In this document: positions 15,917 to 28,014 of the stretch, one piece after another | How the letters are laid out: each line of letters begins with the position of its first letter | Position numbering within the stretch: the stretch's first letter is position 1 | Assembly: GCA_019359635.1 (NCBI GenBank) | Contig: JAHHGY010000037.1 | Location: 1-35,531 of the forward strand | Source of the DNA: Chroococcus sp. CMT-3BRIN-NPC107 | GTDB lineage: Bacteria; Cyanobacteriota; Cyanobacteriia; Cyanobacteriales; Chroococcidiopsidaceae | Reading direction: 5' to 3' | Length of the DNA stretch: 35,531 nucleotides | Translations under genes and position numbers: made by a program | The notes under the pieces: generated by a model | The model's input: only the letters and a program-made list of their open reading frames with translations | What the model was told of the DNA's origin: nothing | Database searches by the model: none

Positions 15917-16372
15917 ATGCAAAAATGGCAGACTGTTAGGGGAATTATTGAGCGCGGGCATCAAGTAGCTTCAGGAATAGCAAGCGATAGCCCTTACCCC
16001 AAAGGGACTATAGAGATGCAAACCCCTTTTTTTCAAAAGTTAAGTCTCGATCTGAGCGCTTTTTTCCCTGGTACATTGAATATCTCTATTAATCCCAAAA
16101 CTTTTACTATCCAGCAGCCAGAATATACATTCAAAACTGTTAAGTGGCATCAAAAATACCCCGCAGAGGATTTTTCCTTTTCAGCCTGTAGAGTTATCTT
16201 TCAAGAAATTACTTACGCAGGATTAGTTTACTATCCTCATCCTGAGACAAAAATCAGACACTTTCAAGATCCGGCAATTGTAGAAGTTTTAGTAAGTTCG
16301 TTTGTACCTCAAATTCATTATGGCGATCGCGTAATCCTAGAAGTCAACCCTGGAGAGATTCTAATTAGCTGA
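15917..16372 (+). CDS. RibK-like (CTP-dependent riboflavin kinase fold) protein, function unknown
   Basis: The 151-residue reading from ATG 15917 is preferred over the upstream ATG 15845, because GGAGGT lies at 15900-15905 and the upstream extension overlaps queF. TVRGIIERGHQVASG at the start, FFPGTLNISINP in the middle and the closing HYGDRVILEVNPGE resemble the cradle-loop barrel of archaeal CTP-dependent riboflavin kinases. Whether it has kinase activity is unknown, since bacteria normally use RibF. The similarity call is from motif memory. It follows queF by 43 bases and may be co-transcribed. Confidence 0.6.
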   Translation: MQKWQTVRGIIERGHQVASGIASDSPYPKGTIEMQTPFFQKLSLDLSAFFPGTLNISINPKTFTIQQPEYTFKTVKWHQKYPAEDFSFSACRVIFQEITYAGLVYYPHPETKIRHFQDPAIVEVLVSSFVPQIHYGDRVILEVNPGEILIS

Positions 16373-16414
16373 AATAATCGTATTATTTCAAATCTACAAT
16401 CTAAAAGAAATCTC

Positions 16415-17047
16415 ATGATCGTTGTCCACCACTTAAATAATTCTCGTTCTCAGCGCATTCTCTGGCTACTAGAAGAACTTGGGCTAGATTATGAAATTAA
16501 GTTCTACGAACGCGATCCCAACACCATGCTTGCACCCGCAGAGCTTAAAGAAGTACATCCCCTAGGTAAGTCTCCAATTATTACCGACGAGGGGCAAACT
16601 TTGGCAGAGTCGGGAGCAATTCTCGATTACTTAGTAGAGCGCTGTGGTGAAGGTAAACTCGCACCTCCACCAGGAACACCCGAAAAGCTGCGATATAACT
16701 ATTGGTTGCACTATTCTGAAGGCTCGGTAATGCCTCTACTCGTAATGAAACTTGTGCTGGGCAATTTTAGATTAGAAGATAGTGGCGCATCTAGCCAATT
16801 TGTTGCCCCCCAAATTAAGCTTCACGTTGATTATTTAGAAAGCGAACTTGCTAAAAATACTTGGTTTGTAGGCGAAGAATTTACCGCCGCCGATGTCCAA
16901 ATGAGTTTCCCTTTAGAAGCAGCAGCAGCCCAAATAGACCTAGATACGAGTTATCCAAAGCTTAAAGATTTTCTTCAACGCATCCACGCTCGTTCAGCTT
17001 ACCAGCGCGCCCTAGAACGCGGTGGCAAGTACGAGCTTTTAACGTAA
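16415..17047 (+). CDS. Glutathione S-transferase
   Basis: A 210-residue cytosolic GST. The N-terminal thioredoxin-like domain (1-80) shows HHLNNSRSQRILWLLEELGLDYEI, with Ser residues at the usual catalytic position, then HPLGKSPIITDEG and the glutathione-binding ESGAILDYL. The helical C-terminal domain contains WFVGEEFTAADVQMSFPLEAA, the N-capping box region. It probably conjugates or reduces electrophiles with glutathione; the substrate is unknown. It is the last gene of the plus-strand run and converges on ccs1. Confidence 0.92.
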   Translation: MIVVHHLNNSRSQRILWLLEELGLDYEIKFYERDPNTMLAPAELKEVHPLGKSPIITDEGQTLAESGAILDYLVERCGEGKLAPPPGTPEKLRYNYWLHYSEGSVMPLLVMKLVLGNFRLEDSGASSQFVAPQIKLHVDYLESELAKNTWFVGEEFTAADVQMSFPLEAAAAQIDLDTSYPKLKDFLQRIHARSAYQRALERGGKYELLT

Positions 17048-17151
17048 AAATAAAAAACATATTTTCTCCCTTCTTAAAAAGCTAGCAAAAAGCGGTATAG
17101 AAGCGCAAAGCATTACGCCCCTACATCCAACCATACCTTTTAGAACATCAT

Positions 17152-18555
17152 CTAACAGTTAGATGCAAGTTCCGTTTTAACCTCCGCATCTTTCTGTTTT
17201 TGGGCAGTAAGTTGAGCTAGAATATCGAGTATTTCTTGCTCAAAACCTACCTGCGCCCGATTCGTCTTTCCACCTACATAAAAACGTCCATCTTGCTGCA
17301 AAGCCCAAATTTGCGAGTGAGAAACATAGCTCATGACTACGCCCAGCATCAATAAAGTAAAGCCAGTGTAAACAACCGGAATACTAGGATCGGCTTTGAT
17401 TTGCAACCCCGTACTGCCAACTATCTCGTCAATGTAGAGCGTTACACCGTTAACTTCCGTAGACATTCTGGGGCGTAAAGTAGATATCAACTGTCCTTTA
17501 ACATCGTAAAGCAGCAGCATTCCCTGCAAATCTCTAGCCAGCAACGAAACACCTTCACTCATGTCAGTTTTTGTTGGAATCCAAGTCGCCCAAATTCGCC
17601 CTTGTCCGTTAGTGTTCAATTTAGCCATTGGTAATTGTAAAACGGGGCTTTTGTTTACGCGGATGCGAACGCTAGAAACTCCCCAATCTGTTTGATACAA
17701 AGTCACGCCTTTGTAGCGCAAGGGTTCGTTGACAAAAATTGTTTTCCGTTTAACTTCTTGCCCTTGCTTATCCAAAACTGATAAATCGGAGTAAAACTGA
17801 TCGATGCCTCCATTGGGCGTGTAGTCAATCCAAAAACGATTCACCCGCAAAGACCAATCTTGGGGAATTTGTGGTGCTGCCCAAGGTCCTGCATCTACTA
17901 TATTTTTAACCGCAAAACTGTCACCGCTAGGAACCATCTCTTGAGCAATGAATCCTGTCATTGCGCCCCAAATACCACCCAATAAAATGGCTACGATACC
18001 AACATGAACCACAATTGGCCCGATGCGTCCAGCGATGCCTTTTCGGGCATATAAATTATTATTTTCTCCAGCAAATACTAGATAGCGACGGTTTTTGAGT
18101 TGTTGAGTTAAATCTAGTAACGTTCCTGTATCGAGTTCGGCACTCAAAGCCAATTTTTGAAACTGACGGGGTTTGTCGTAAAACTTCCACTTGCGCGAAG
18201 CTTTTAAAGCTGGCAATTGTCTAGTAAAAGTACAAGCCGTTAAACTAACACCAAATAAAATAAGTAAAGCTAAATACCACCAAGTACGATAAACATGGTC
18301 TAAACCTGATGCAAGCAACACTTTCCAGCTAAGGAAGCCAAATAAAGCAGGATCTTCAGGATAGTTGGATTGGTAGAAGGCGACAGATTGCCCTTGCTCA
18401 ATTACTGTACCGCTAATACTAAAAAGCGCGATCGCCAGTAGCAGCAAAATTGCCAGTCTTAAATCTGTAAGTACAGGCAATAATTCTCTCTTTAGAAATC
18501 TTTGCGGTGCAGACCAAATAGAAGGTTGCGGTACGGGAACATTATCTAGAGTCAT
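17152..18555 (-). CDS. ccs1: Cytochrome c biogenesis protein Ccs1 (ResB family)
   Basis: A 467-residue ResB/Ccs1 protein of the system II pathway, which with CcsA delivers haem to apocytochromes c on the lumenal/periplasmic side. N-terminal membrane helices include [39 protein letters not shown] and [22 protein letters not shown] large soluble domain (about 200-390) and a C-terminal helix ([23 protein letters not shown]) follow. The conserved histidine of VVHVG is present. It starts directly after the ccdA stop with no gap. Confidence 0.94.
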   Translation of the reverse strand: MTLDNVPVPQPSIWSAPQRFLKRELLPVLTDLRLAILLLLAIALFSISGTVIEQGQSVAFYQSNYPEDPALFGFLSWKVLLASGLDHVYRTWWYLALLILFGVSLTACTFTRQLPALKASRKWKFYDKPRQFQKLALSAELDTGTLLDLTQQLKNRRYLVFAGENNNLYARKGIAGRIGPIVVHVGIVAILLGGIWGAMTGFIAQEMVPSGDSFAVKNIVDAGPWAAPQIPQDWSLRVNRFWIDYTPNGGIDQFYSDLSVLDKQGQEVKRKTIFVNEPLRYKGVTLYQTDWGVSSVRIRVNKSPVLQLPMAKLNTNGQGRIWATWIPTKTDMSEGVSLLARDLQGMLLLYDVKGQLISTLRPRMSTEVNGVTLYIDEIVGSTGLQIKADPSIPVVYTGFTLLMLGVVMSYVSHSQIWALQQDGRFYVGGKTNRAQVGFEQEILDILAQLTAQKQKDAEVKTELASNC

Positions 18556-19284
18556 TTAAAATATTCCTAAAGGAAGCCGAAATAATAAGGAAAATACGCC
18601 AAAGCCTACCAGTATCGCACCGCTTGCGGGGGCAATCCAGCCCGACCACCGCCGTAACTCTAACAATTTTTTGATCGTGGCGGTGAAAGTACCCGCCAAA
18701 ATTAAGGGCGCAACGTAGCCAGCAGTATAAGCTAGCAACAAACCTGCACCTAAAACTAAATCATTGGTGCTGGCAATCCAAGCAAGTAAGGTTGCTAAAA
18801 CTGGTGTACTGCAAGGAGAAGCCACGACTCCAAAAGTTAAGCCAATTAAATAAGACCGCAATCCTGGGGGTAAGTCTTTAGAAATCCAATTCATCCCGCC
18901 AAAAGACGGTAATTGTAGGGGCAATGCTTCTAATAAATTTAACCCCATCAAAATAGAAATAATACTGACAATAATCGGTAAGCCTATGCCCACCTGCCCG
19001 TAAACCTTGCCCACAAAGGCAGCAATGATTCCCAGCGCTGCTAAAGTAGTAGCAAGACCTAAAGCAAACCAAGTAGAGGCGATCGCAGCAGTGAGGCGGT
19101 TTTTAGTTTCATAGCCGCCAATATAGCCAATCGTAATCGGCAGCATCGACAGCATACAAGGAGTTAGGCTCGTAAGGAGTCCGGCGGTAAAAATAATGGC
19201 AATGCTCGTCAAATTTAGATGCGTTAGTTGGCTCGTAACTAAATTATTGGCAAAGTGTTCTAGTTCGTATATATAGTTTTGCAT
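18556..19284 (-). CDS. ccdA: Thiol-disulfide transporter CcdA
   Basis: A 242-residue polytopic membrane protein of the DsbD/CcdA family that carries reducing equivalents across the membrane to keep apocytochrome c cysteines reduced. The paired redox cysteines are C43 in SLTPCMLSMLP and C158 in VVASPCSTPVLA, each in a repeated three-helix half. Hydrophobic segments fill the rest. It is immediately followed by ccs1, a functional pairing seen in cyanobacteria and chloroplast-related system II. Confidence 0.94.
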   Translation of the reverse strand: MQNYIYELEHFANNLVTSQLTHLNLTSIAIIFTAGLLTSLTPCMLSMLPITIGYIGGYETKNRLTAAIASTWFALGLATTLAALGIIAAFVGKVYGQVGIGLPIIVSIISILMGLNLLEALPLQLPSFGGMNWISKDLPPGLRSYLIGLTFGVVASPCSTPVLATLLAWIASTNDLVLGAGLLLAYTAGYVAPLILAGTFTATIKKLLELRRWSGWIAPASGAILVGFGVFSLLFRLPLGIF

Positions 19285-19348
19285 TCTTCGTTAAGCAGGA
19301 AATGCCGATCGCTACTCAATTTTAACGTAGTTAGCAAAAACTATAATT

Positions 19349-20518
19349 TTAAAGGCGATCGCTCCGACGCTGTGACAAAGATACGACTTGCCCTTCGCTG
19401 CTTTCTCTAGCGACGCGAATTAGTAGCCCAGCAATTAGCAAGCTGGCAATAATTGAATTTCCACCATAACTAACTAAAGGCAAAGGCAACCCGGTAGTCG
19501 GCAAAGCCCCAGCAGCTACGCCAATATTTAATAATGATTGCCCCACTAAGAAAATCATTGCGCCAATTGCTACCAAACGATGCACCGCATTTGTGGCTTT
19601 AAGGGCTACAAGTAGAGCGATCGCGCTATAAACTACCAATAGCATTAAAAATAGTACGCAACCCACAAAACCAAATTCTTCAGCAAATACCGCAAAAATA
19701 AAGTCTGTATACTGAATTGGCAGATAAAATAATTTTTGCTGTGACAGACCGTACCCCGTCCCCCAAGTACCACCAGAACCAATAGCCAGTAAGCTTTGTA
19801 CCAATTGATACCCATCATTTAGGGCATTTCCCCAGGGATCGAGAAAAGACATCACTCGTCGCCTTTGATAGTCGCGCAAGCTAATACTGGCAACTCCCAG
19901 AAATGCGCCACTTAGAGCCGTTAAACCTAAGTAAGAGTAAGGCAATCCTGCCGCTAGAGCAATTAGCCACAAAGTCATCCCACACAATGCCGTTGTACTC
20001 AAATTTGGCTGTAGTAAAATTCCCCCTAAAATTAAAGCAAAAATACTTAGCCAAATTAGTCGAGATTGCCATTTCAATTTATGCCATTGCCCAAAAACAC
20101 GAGCGCCTTGCAGGACTAAAAATGGTTTAATTAACTCTGAAGGCTGCAACTCAAAGGAACCAAGTGCTATTGTCCGAACCGAACCAAGCGCCTTGGTGCC
20201 AATTCCTGGAATTAAAGTTGCAAATATCAACACCATAAATAGGAATACAAACCAATGAGCCATACTTAAAATTCGGCGCAAAGGTGAATGTATTATCCAA
20301 TTAAATATTATTAAGCCAATAATTATGGCAATAATTTGTCGCTTGAAGTAGTACAACCCATCATCTAGCTCTGCTACGCCAACGGGATAAGAGGCAGAAA
20401 ATAGGATTGCTAAACCGATGAATACCCAAAGTAACGTTAGCCAGCGCAATAACCGGGCCAAAGTAGCCCACTTGGAGGCAGCAGTATCAAATAAGGGGAT
20501 TAATTGGCGTAATTCCAC
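19349..20518 (-). CDS. ftsW: Peptidoglycan glycosyltransferase FtsW (SEDS family)
   Basis: A 389-residue SEDS protein with about 10 membrane helices that polymerises lipid II at the division septum with its partner class B PBP. SEDS signatures are present: GSFELQPSELIKP, YQLVQSLLAIGSGGTWGTGYGLS, and the catalytic aspartate in YTDFIFAVFAEEFGFVG. LPTTGLPLPLVSYGGNS is also present. Assignment to FtsW rather than RodA is by overall pattern. It lies on the same strand as ccdA-ccs1 but 64 bases upstream, and after the apcC terminator. Confidence 0.92.
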   Translation of the reverse strand: MELRQLIPLFDTAASKWATLARLLRWLTLLWVFIGLAILFSASYPVGVAELDDGLYYFKRQIIAIIIGLIIFNWIIHSPLRRILSMAHWFVFLFMVLIFATLIPGIGTKALGSVRTIALGSFELQPSELIKPFLVLQGARVFGQWHKLKWQSRLIWLSIFALILGGILLQPNLSTTALCGMTLWLIALAAGLPYSYLGLTALSGAFLGVASISLRDYQRRRVMSFLDPWGNALNDGYQLVQSLLAIGSGGTWGTGYGLSQQKLFYLPIQYTDFIFAVFAEEFGFVGCVLFLMLLVVYSAIALLVALKATNAVHRLVAIGAMIFLVGQSLLNIGVAAGALPTTGLPLPLVSYGGNSIIASLLIAGLLIRVARESSEGQVVSLSQRRSDRL

Positions 20519-20616
20519 AACAACTCAAAGAACTTCACGACATTAGGAGTTTGACACTTGATGCTCAATAGTGCAAGCATCACCTGATAACTTTTAAATT
20601 TATGTCTAAGCGCACC

Positions 20617-20642
20617 AAAAAAGGAGGCTATAACACCTCCTT
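20617..20642 (-). terminator. Rho-independent terminator of the apc operon (after apcC)
   Basis: AAGGAGG (20621-20627) and CCTCCTT (20636-20642) form a perfect 7-bp stem with an 8-base loop. On the minus strand the stem is followed by a T-run (complement of AAAA at 20617-20620 and the stem A's). It lies 31 bases beyond the apcC stop and separates it from ftsW. Confidence 0.8.
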
Positions 20643-20673
20643 AAAACTAATAAATCTACTTGAATTAAAGTAA

Positions 20674-20877
20674 TTACGCTAAACCAGTATTCATACCAGG
20701 CTTTCCGGTAGCTAATTCAACTTTCATAATTTTGCCGCCCATTTTCATAATGCGCTGCTGTTCGCGAAACCAGTTTTCATAAGGAACTAACTTAGTAAAA
20801 TAGGTATTTTGTAATTCTCTTTGAGTGCGAATCCGTGTTTGACTAGGAACGCAAGCAGTTATTTTAAACATTCGCAT
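20674..20877 (-). CDS. apcC: Allophycocyanin-associated small core linker (Lc 7.8)
   Basis: A 67-residue linker that inserts into the central cavity of allophycocyanin trimers and modulates their spectra. The sequence MRMFKITACVPSQTRIRTQRELQNTYFTKLVPYENWFREQQRI is the CpcD-like fold signature of ApcC, ending ATGKPGMNTGLA. It is separated from apcB by 245 bases containing inverted repeats, so its transcript is probably less abundant than apcAB. Ends at a strong terminator. Confidence 0.98.
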   Translation of the reverse strand: MRMFKITACVPSQTRIRTQRELQNTYFTKLVPYENWFREQQRIMKMGGKIMKVELATGKPGMNTGLA

Positions 20878-20986
20878 TGGTTAGAATCTCCTATGACTAG
20901 ATGAGAAAAATTTTTGATTTCAATGGTTGCAAGTAAAGCCCTATGCGATCGCTTTTACTCTACTTTTATCTATAAATCGATCGAAG

Positions 20987-21086
20987 CTGGGAGTCAACTC
21001 GTCAATACTAGACCGCTAACACTCATTGACTGGATTTAGTCAATTTAAGCGACCAAACTTTCTAGCACTCACAAATCAACTCCCAG
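20987..21086 (-). promoter_or_regulatory. Nested inverted repeats between apcB and apcC
   Basis: ATTGACT (21025-21031) pairs with AGTCAAT (21038-21044), a perfect 7-bp hairpin with a 6-base loop. An outer pair CTGGGAGT (20987-20994) and ACTCCCAG (21079-21086) encloses it. Together they can form a large folded structure in the apcB-apcC spacer. A likely role is partial termination or RNA processing that keeps ApcC sub-stoichiometric. This is inferred. Confidence 0.5.
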
Positions 21087-21122
21087 ACCTCAAATAAAGA
21101 TGCTATTTAGTCGTAGCAGCTA

Positions 21123-21608
21123 TTAGCTTAAACCAGAGCAGATGTAGTCAAAGTAAACACCCATTTCTTTGCCAGCATCAGGGCCAACTAAGCTTGCGGT
21201 TACTTCTTTCATTGCTTGGATAGATTGAACGGTTGCACCGATGGGTACACCCAAAGAATTATAGGTTTCTTTCAATCCGTTGAGTACGCGTTCGTCGAGG
21301 ATGGAAGGATCTCCAGCTAACATTGCGTAGGTCGAATAACGCAAGTAGTAATCCAAATCGCGGATGCAAGCAGCATAGCGGCGAGTGGTGTACATATTTC
21401 CACCGGGACGAGTGATGTCCGAGTACAACAAAGACTTAGCTACAGCTTCCTTAACAATCGCTGCGGCATTAGCGCTGATTGTGCTGGCTGCACGAACGCG
21501 AAGTTCGCCAGTTTGGAAGTAGCCTTTTAGCTTCTCCATGGAGGAGTTGTCAAGATACTTACCTTGAACGTCTGAAGAATTGATTACTGAAGTGATTGCG
21601 TCTTGCAT
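21123..21608 (-). CDS. apcB: Allophycocyanin beta subunit
   Basis: A 161-residue phycobiliprotein that forms alpha-beta trimers of the phycobilisome core. Phycocyanobilin attaches at C81 in [17 protein letters not shown]71 in [10 protein letters not shown] is the site methylated in beta-type subunits. Length and C-terminus ([10 protein letters not shown]) are standard. It follows apcA by 43 bases. Confidence 0.99.
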   Translation of the reverse strand: MQDAITSVINSSDVQGKYLDNSSMEKLKGYFQTGELRVRAASTISANAAAIVKEAVAKSLLYSDITRPGGNMYTTRRYAACIRDLDYYLRYSTYAMLAGDPSILDERVLNGLKETYNSLGVPIGATVQSIQAMKEVTASLVGPDAGKEMGVYFDYICSGLS

Positions 21609-21651
21609 ATCTTGATTCCTTTGGCAATTTTTTGAGTAGTTTTGCAGCTAC

Positions 21652-22137
21652 TTACTGCATAGCACCGACTAAGTAGTCGAAGTAAGATCCAGCTTCGGCG
21701 GAGTCTTCACCGGACATCATGGAAGTTGCAACGTTTTTCATTGCACGGATGCCTTCCGCAACGCCTTCAATGGGAGTACCAAGAGAGCGATACATTTCGC
21801 GAACGCCTACAACACCAATTTCTTCGATGGGTGTAACGTCGCCAGCTACTACTCCGTAGGTGATTAAACGCAAGTAGTAGTCCATGTCACGCAGGCAAGT
21901 AGCAGTCATTTCTTGACCGTAAGCATTTCCACCGGGAGATACAAGGTCAGGGCGCTTTTGGAACATCTGGTCGCCAGCTTGCTTAACAATGCGTTCGCGG
22001 TTCTCTGTTAAAGCTTGAACGATCCGCAGGCGGCGCTCTCCACTACCAACAAAGCTCTTGATGCGATCTAGCTCACCGGGGCTAAGGTAGCGAGCTTCGG
22101 CATCCGCATTCACGATGGATTTCGTGACAATACTCAT
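21652..22137 (-). CDS. apcA: Allophycocyanin alpha subunit
   Basis: A 161-residue phycobiliprotein alpha chain. The chromophore cysteine is C81 in [16 protein letters not shown], preceded by [10 protein letters not shown]. The N-terminus [23 protein letters not shown] is typical. A strong ribosome site (GGAGG about 8 bases before ATG) supports high expression. A 369-base leader/promoter separates it from apcE. Confidence 0.99.
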   Translation of the reverse strand: MSIVTKSIVNADAEARYLSPGELDRIKSFVGSGERRLRIVQALTENRERIVKQAGDQMFQKRPDLVSPGGNAYGQEMTATCLRDMDYYLRLITYGVVAGDVTPIEEIGVVGVREMYRSLGTPIEGVAEGIRAMKNVATSMMSGEDSAEAGSYFDYLVGAMQ

Positions 22138-22506
22138 TAACCGATTCCTCCAATAAAGTGAACCAATTTTTTAAACTGGCTTAATAACTAACTGAGTTTA
22201 CCTAAATAGCGTGTAGTCTACACAACTATTACTGCAATTAAGACAATAATTCTTTTTAGGCGCTTGCATAAACCTATACACAAACTTTTAAACTCATTTA
22301 CCTTCCGCAAATATTCTCCTGCATTTTGTTCATGTTTTGACTCATGCTGTAACACTTTTTAATATATTTTTCATTTAGATGAATAATTACATACTTTCTT
22401 AATTTATTAGAGCGTCAGATAATTGCAAGACCTGGTACAGAAAGAAAAAAGCTAGGAAGTGCGATCGCACTTTCCTAGCTTTTTAGTTAGCTAATTTTAA
22501 GGCAGT
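22138..22506 (-). promoter_or_regulatory. apcE-apcA intergenic region with apcA promoter/leader
   Basis: This 369-base AT-rich gap has no coding signal. At its left it holds the GGAGG ribosome site of apcA. At 22211-22223 is a perfect dyad GTGTAG-T-CTACAC, about 75 bases before the apcA start, a candidate operator or leader hairpin. At its right is the apcE terminator (22445-22484). The apcA promoter must lie between; no box is convincing enough to name. Confidence 0.5.
22445..22484 (-). terminator. Terminator after apcE with a HIP1 palindrome at its apex
   Basis: AAAAAGCTAGGAAGTGCG and CGCACTTTCCTAGCTTTTT form a long hairpin with one bulged base. The core AAGTGCGATCGCACTT (22457-22472) is a 16-base perfect palindrome around HIP1. 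A T-run flanks the stem in either direction, so it could act on both strands. It lies 22 bases past the apcE stop. Confidence 0.85.
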
Positions 22507-26209
<3,703 letters not shown>

Positions 26210-26407
26210 CTACTGATTCATCTTGGCGGCAATGGCAGCTAGAATTTTAGTATCAAAGTCAGGATTGTCTACGGTTGTAATGATTTGACGTGGACGCTTG
26301 TTGATTCTATCTAGATACGCCTGAAGTGCAGTTTTATCTTCCCGATGCTGAAGAAAGTATTGTTTTAAATCTCGATTAGACATTGCAGCATAATTAACCG
26401 GATTCAT
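26210..26407 (-). CDS. Small conserved cyanobacterial protein (DUF6887-like)
   Basis: A 65-residue hydrophilic protein: MNPVNYAAMSNRDLKQYFLQHREDKTALQAYLDRINKRP, then ITTVDNPDFDTKILAAI. The MSNxxLxxYFLxHRxDxxAxxAYxDR pattern matches, from memory, a small cyanobacterial family named DUF6887. The function is unknown; the partner DUF6888 often seen with it is not present. It lies between apcE and a glycosyltransferase gene. A GGAGAGG ribosome site just upstream supports the start. Confidence 0.65.
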   Translation of the reverse strand: MNPVNYAAMSNRDLKQYFLQHREDKTALQAYLDRINKRPRQIITTVDNPDFDTKILAAIAAKMNQ

Positions 26408-26671
26408 TAAAATACCTCTCCATTAGGTGTAACTTGAAATTCTAGGTTTCAGTAACTCCAGCTAAGACGACGTACAAATTTAGAGTGCGATTATCAATAC
26501 AAACTAGGTGTATGGGCTGAAGCATGACCTATGTTTGATGGCTAATACGATATAGAGCTTTTAGTTGAATATCCGTAGACATTAAAAACTTTTACTTTAC
26601 ACTTGTTAATTTTATCAACATCAAAGTTATGTCGATTAAGTTTAGGTTTTGATAATGGGCGCGATCGCACT

Positions 26672-27949
26672 TTATTTACTCAAATACGCTTCAATGCGAT
26701 CGCAAGCTACTTTTACGCCATTTTCTGCGCGAATTTGCTGTCCTACTAACGCCGCTTGTTGGGCGTATTTTGGCTCGTTTAATAGCTGTTTTAACTCGGA
26801 TGCTACAGCGATTGCTTGATAATTGCTACGTTGAATAATTCGTGCTACACCTAACCGCTCTGCACGGGCGGCGTTATCTGGTTGATCGTGACTATAAGGC
26901 ATAACTAGCATAGGACGACCGGATCTCAAGGCTTCGGCAGTCGTGCCAATCCCACCTTGATGCACGATAACTGAGGCGTAGGAAAATATTTTAGAGTAAG
27001 GCGCGTAGTTGAAAGCAACAATATCTGCTGATAATAAATTTTTTGGTAATTGATTGCGATCGTCTTTGCCAATTAGCAACACTGCACGGCATCCTAATTG
27101 TTTAGCTGCGATCGCACTTTCAACGTAGAAATTACCTGCATCATTTACGGCGGCGGAACCTAGGGTAAAAACAATTGGCGGTGAACCAGCTTCAATAAAT
27201 TTTAATAATTCTGGCGATATTTCCTCAGTTTGGCGATCGTAGAAAGGAAATCCAGTAATACAAATTTGTTTTTTCCAGTCAATTTGAGGTTGAGCAAAAA
27301 CTGAAGAAAATAAAGCTAATATTAGATCCGGTGAGTTTTGGTCTGTAAAGAAAGGATCTTTAGCTGGTGGTAAACCTAATTGCTTTCTGAATTGCTGTAT
27401 TGGTTCGCCCCAAGAATGGATGCTAAGTTTAGCCAGCTTGAACAAAAGTTGATTGATAAAAGGTGGTAAACCGTTGAAGGAAATTACACCTAATGCTGTT
27501 GATAAAACTGATGAATCGTAGGCTGACAATAAAGAGATTGGTGACAGTACGACAGAAACCCAACCTATGCCTATTTTCTGAACTAATAAAGCGCCACTAA
27601 AACTTAGAGGATGAGTAATAACTAAGTCAGCACCATCCACAGCTTGCATTAGATCGTTATAGGTGTCTTGCAAGTAAGGCAATATTAACTGGCGGAAAAC
27701 ATACTCTGTTCCCGTTTTCAAGTTCATAACCTGTTTGACGGCTAGTCGGGCTTCTTCGGTGTTTTCATTAGGTAGATCGGGTCTAATAGGGTAAAATTTA
27801 ATGTTTTCTGTTTCAACTTTCTCACGATAAATCTCGCTAGTAGCGATCGCTACATTATGTCCCCGTTGCTTTAATTCCACTGCGATCGCCATGTAAGGAT
27901 GCAAATCGCCTAAAGAACCAAAAGTAGTTAAAACAATACGCTTACTCAT
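26672..27949 (-). CDS. UGT-type (GT1/GT28-like) glycosyltransferase
   Basis: A 425-residue GT-B glycosyltransferase. The N-terminus RIVLTTFGSLGDLHPYMAIAVELKQRGHNVAIAT is typical of UDP/dTDP-sugar glycosyltransferases acting on lipids or small molecules. The donor-binding C-terminal motif is VIVHQGGIGTTAEALRSGRPMLVMPYSHDQPDNAARAERLG. FTLGSAAV marks the start of the second Rossmann domain. In cyanobacteria such enzymes modify carotenoids, sterols or glycolipids; the acceptor here is unknown. It is divergent from the methyltransferase at 28015, 65 bases away. Confidence 0.88.
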   Translation of the reverse strand: MSKRIVLTTFGSLGDLHPYMAIAVELKQRGHNVAIATSEIYREKVETENIKFYPIRPDLPNENTEEARLAVKQVMNLKTGTEYVFRQLILPYLQDTYNDLMQAVDGADLVITHPLSFSGALLVQKIGIGWVSVVLSPISLLSAYDSSVLSTALGVISFNGLPPFINQLLFKLAKLSIHSWGEPIQQFRKQLGLPPAKDPFFTDQNSPDLILALFSSVFAQPQIDWKKQICITGFPFYDRQTEEISPELLKFIEAGSPPIVFTLGSAAVNDAGNFYVESAIAAKQLGCRAVLLIGKDDRNQLPKNLLSADIVAFNYAPYSKIFSYASVIVHQGGIGTTAEALRSGRPMLVMPYSHDQPDNAARAERLGVARIIQRSNYQAIAVASELKQLLNEPKYAQQAALVGQQIRAENGVKVACDRIEAYLSK

Positions 27950-28014
27950 ATTTAATTATTAGCCTTAGTAGTCGGACATTCGCTAAACTACGGGATGCTG
28001 CAATTTTTCTTACT

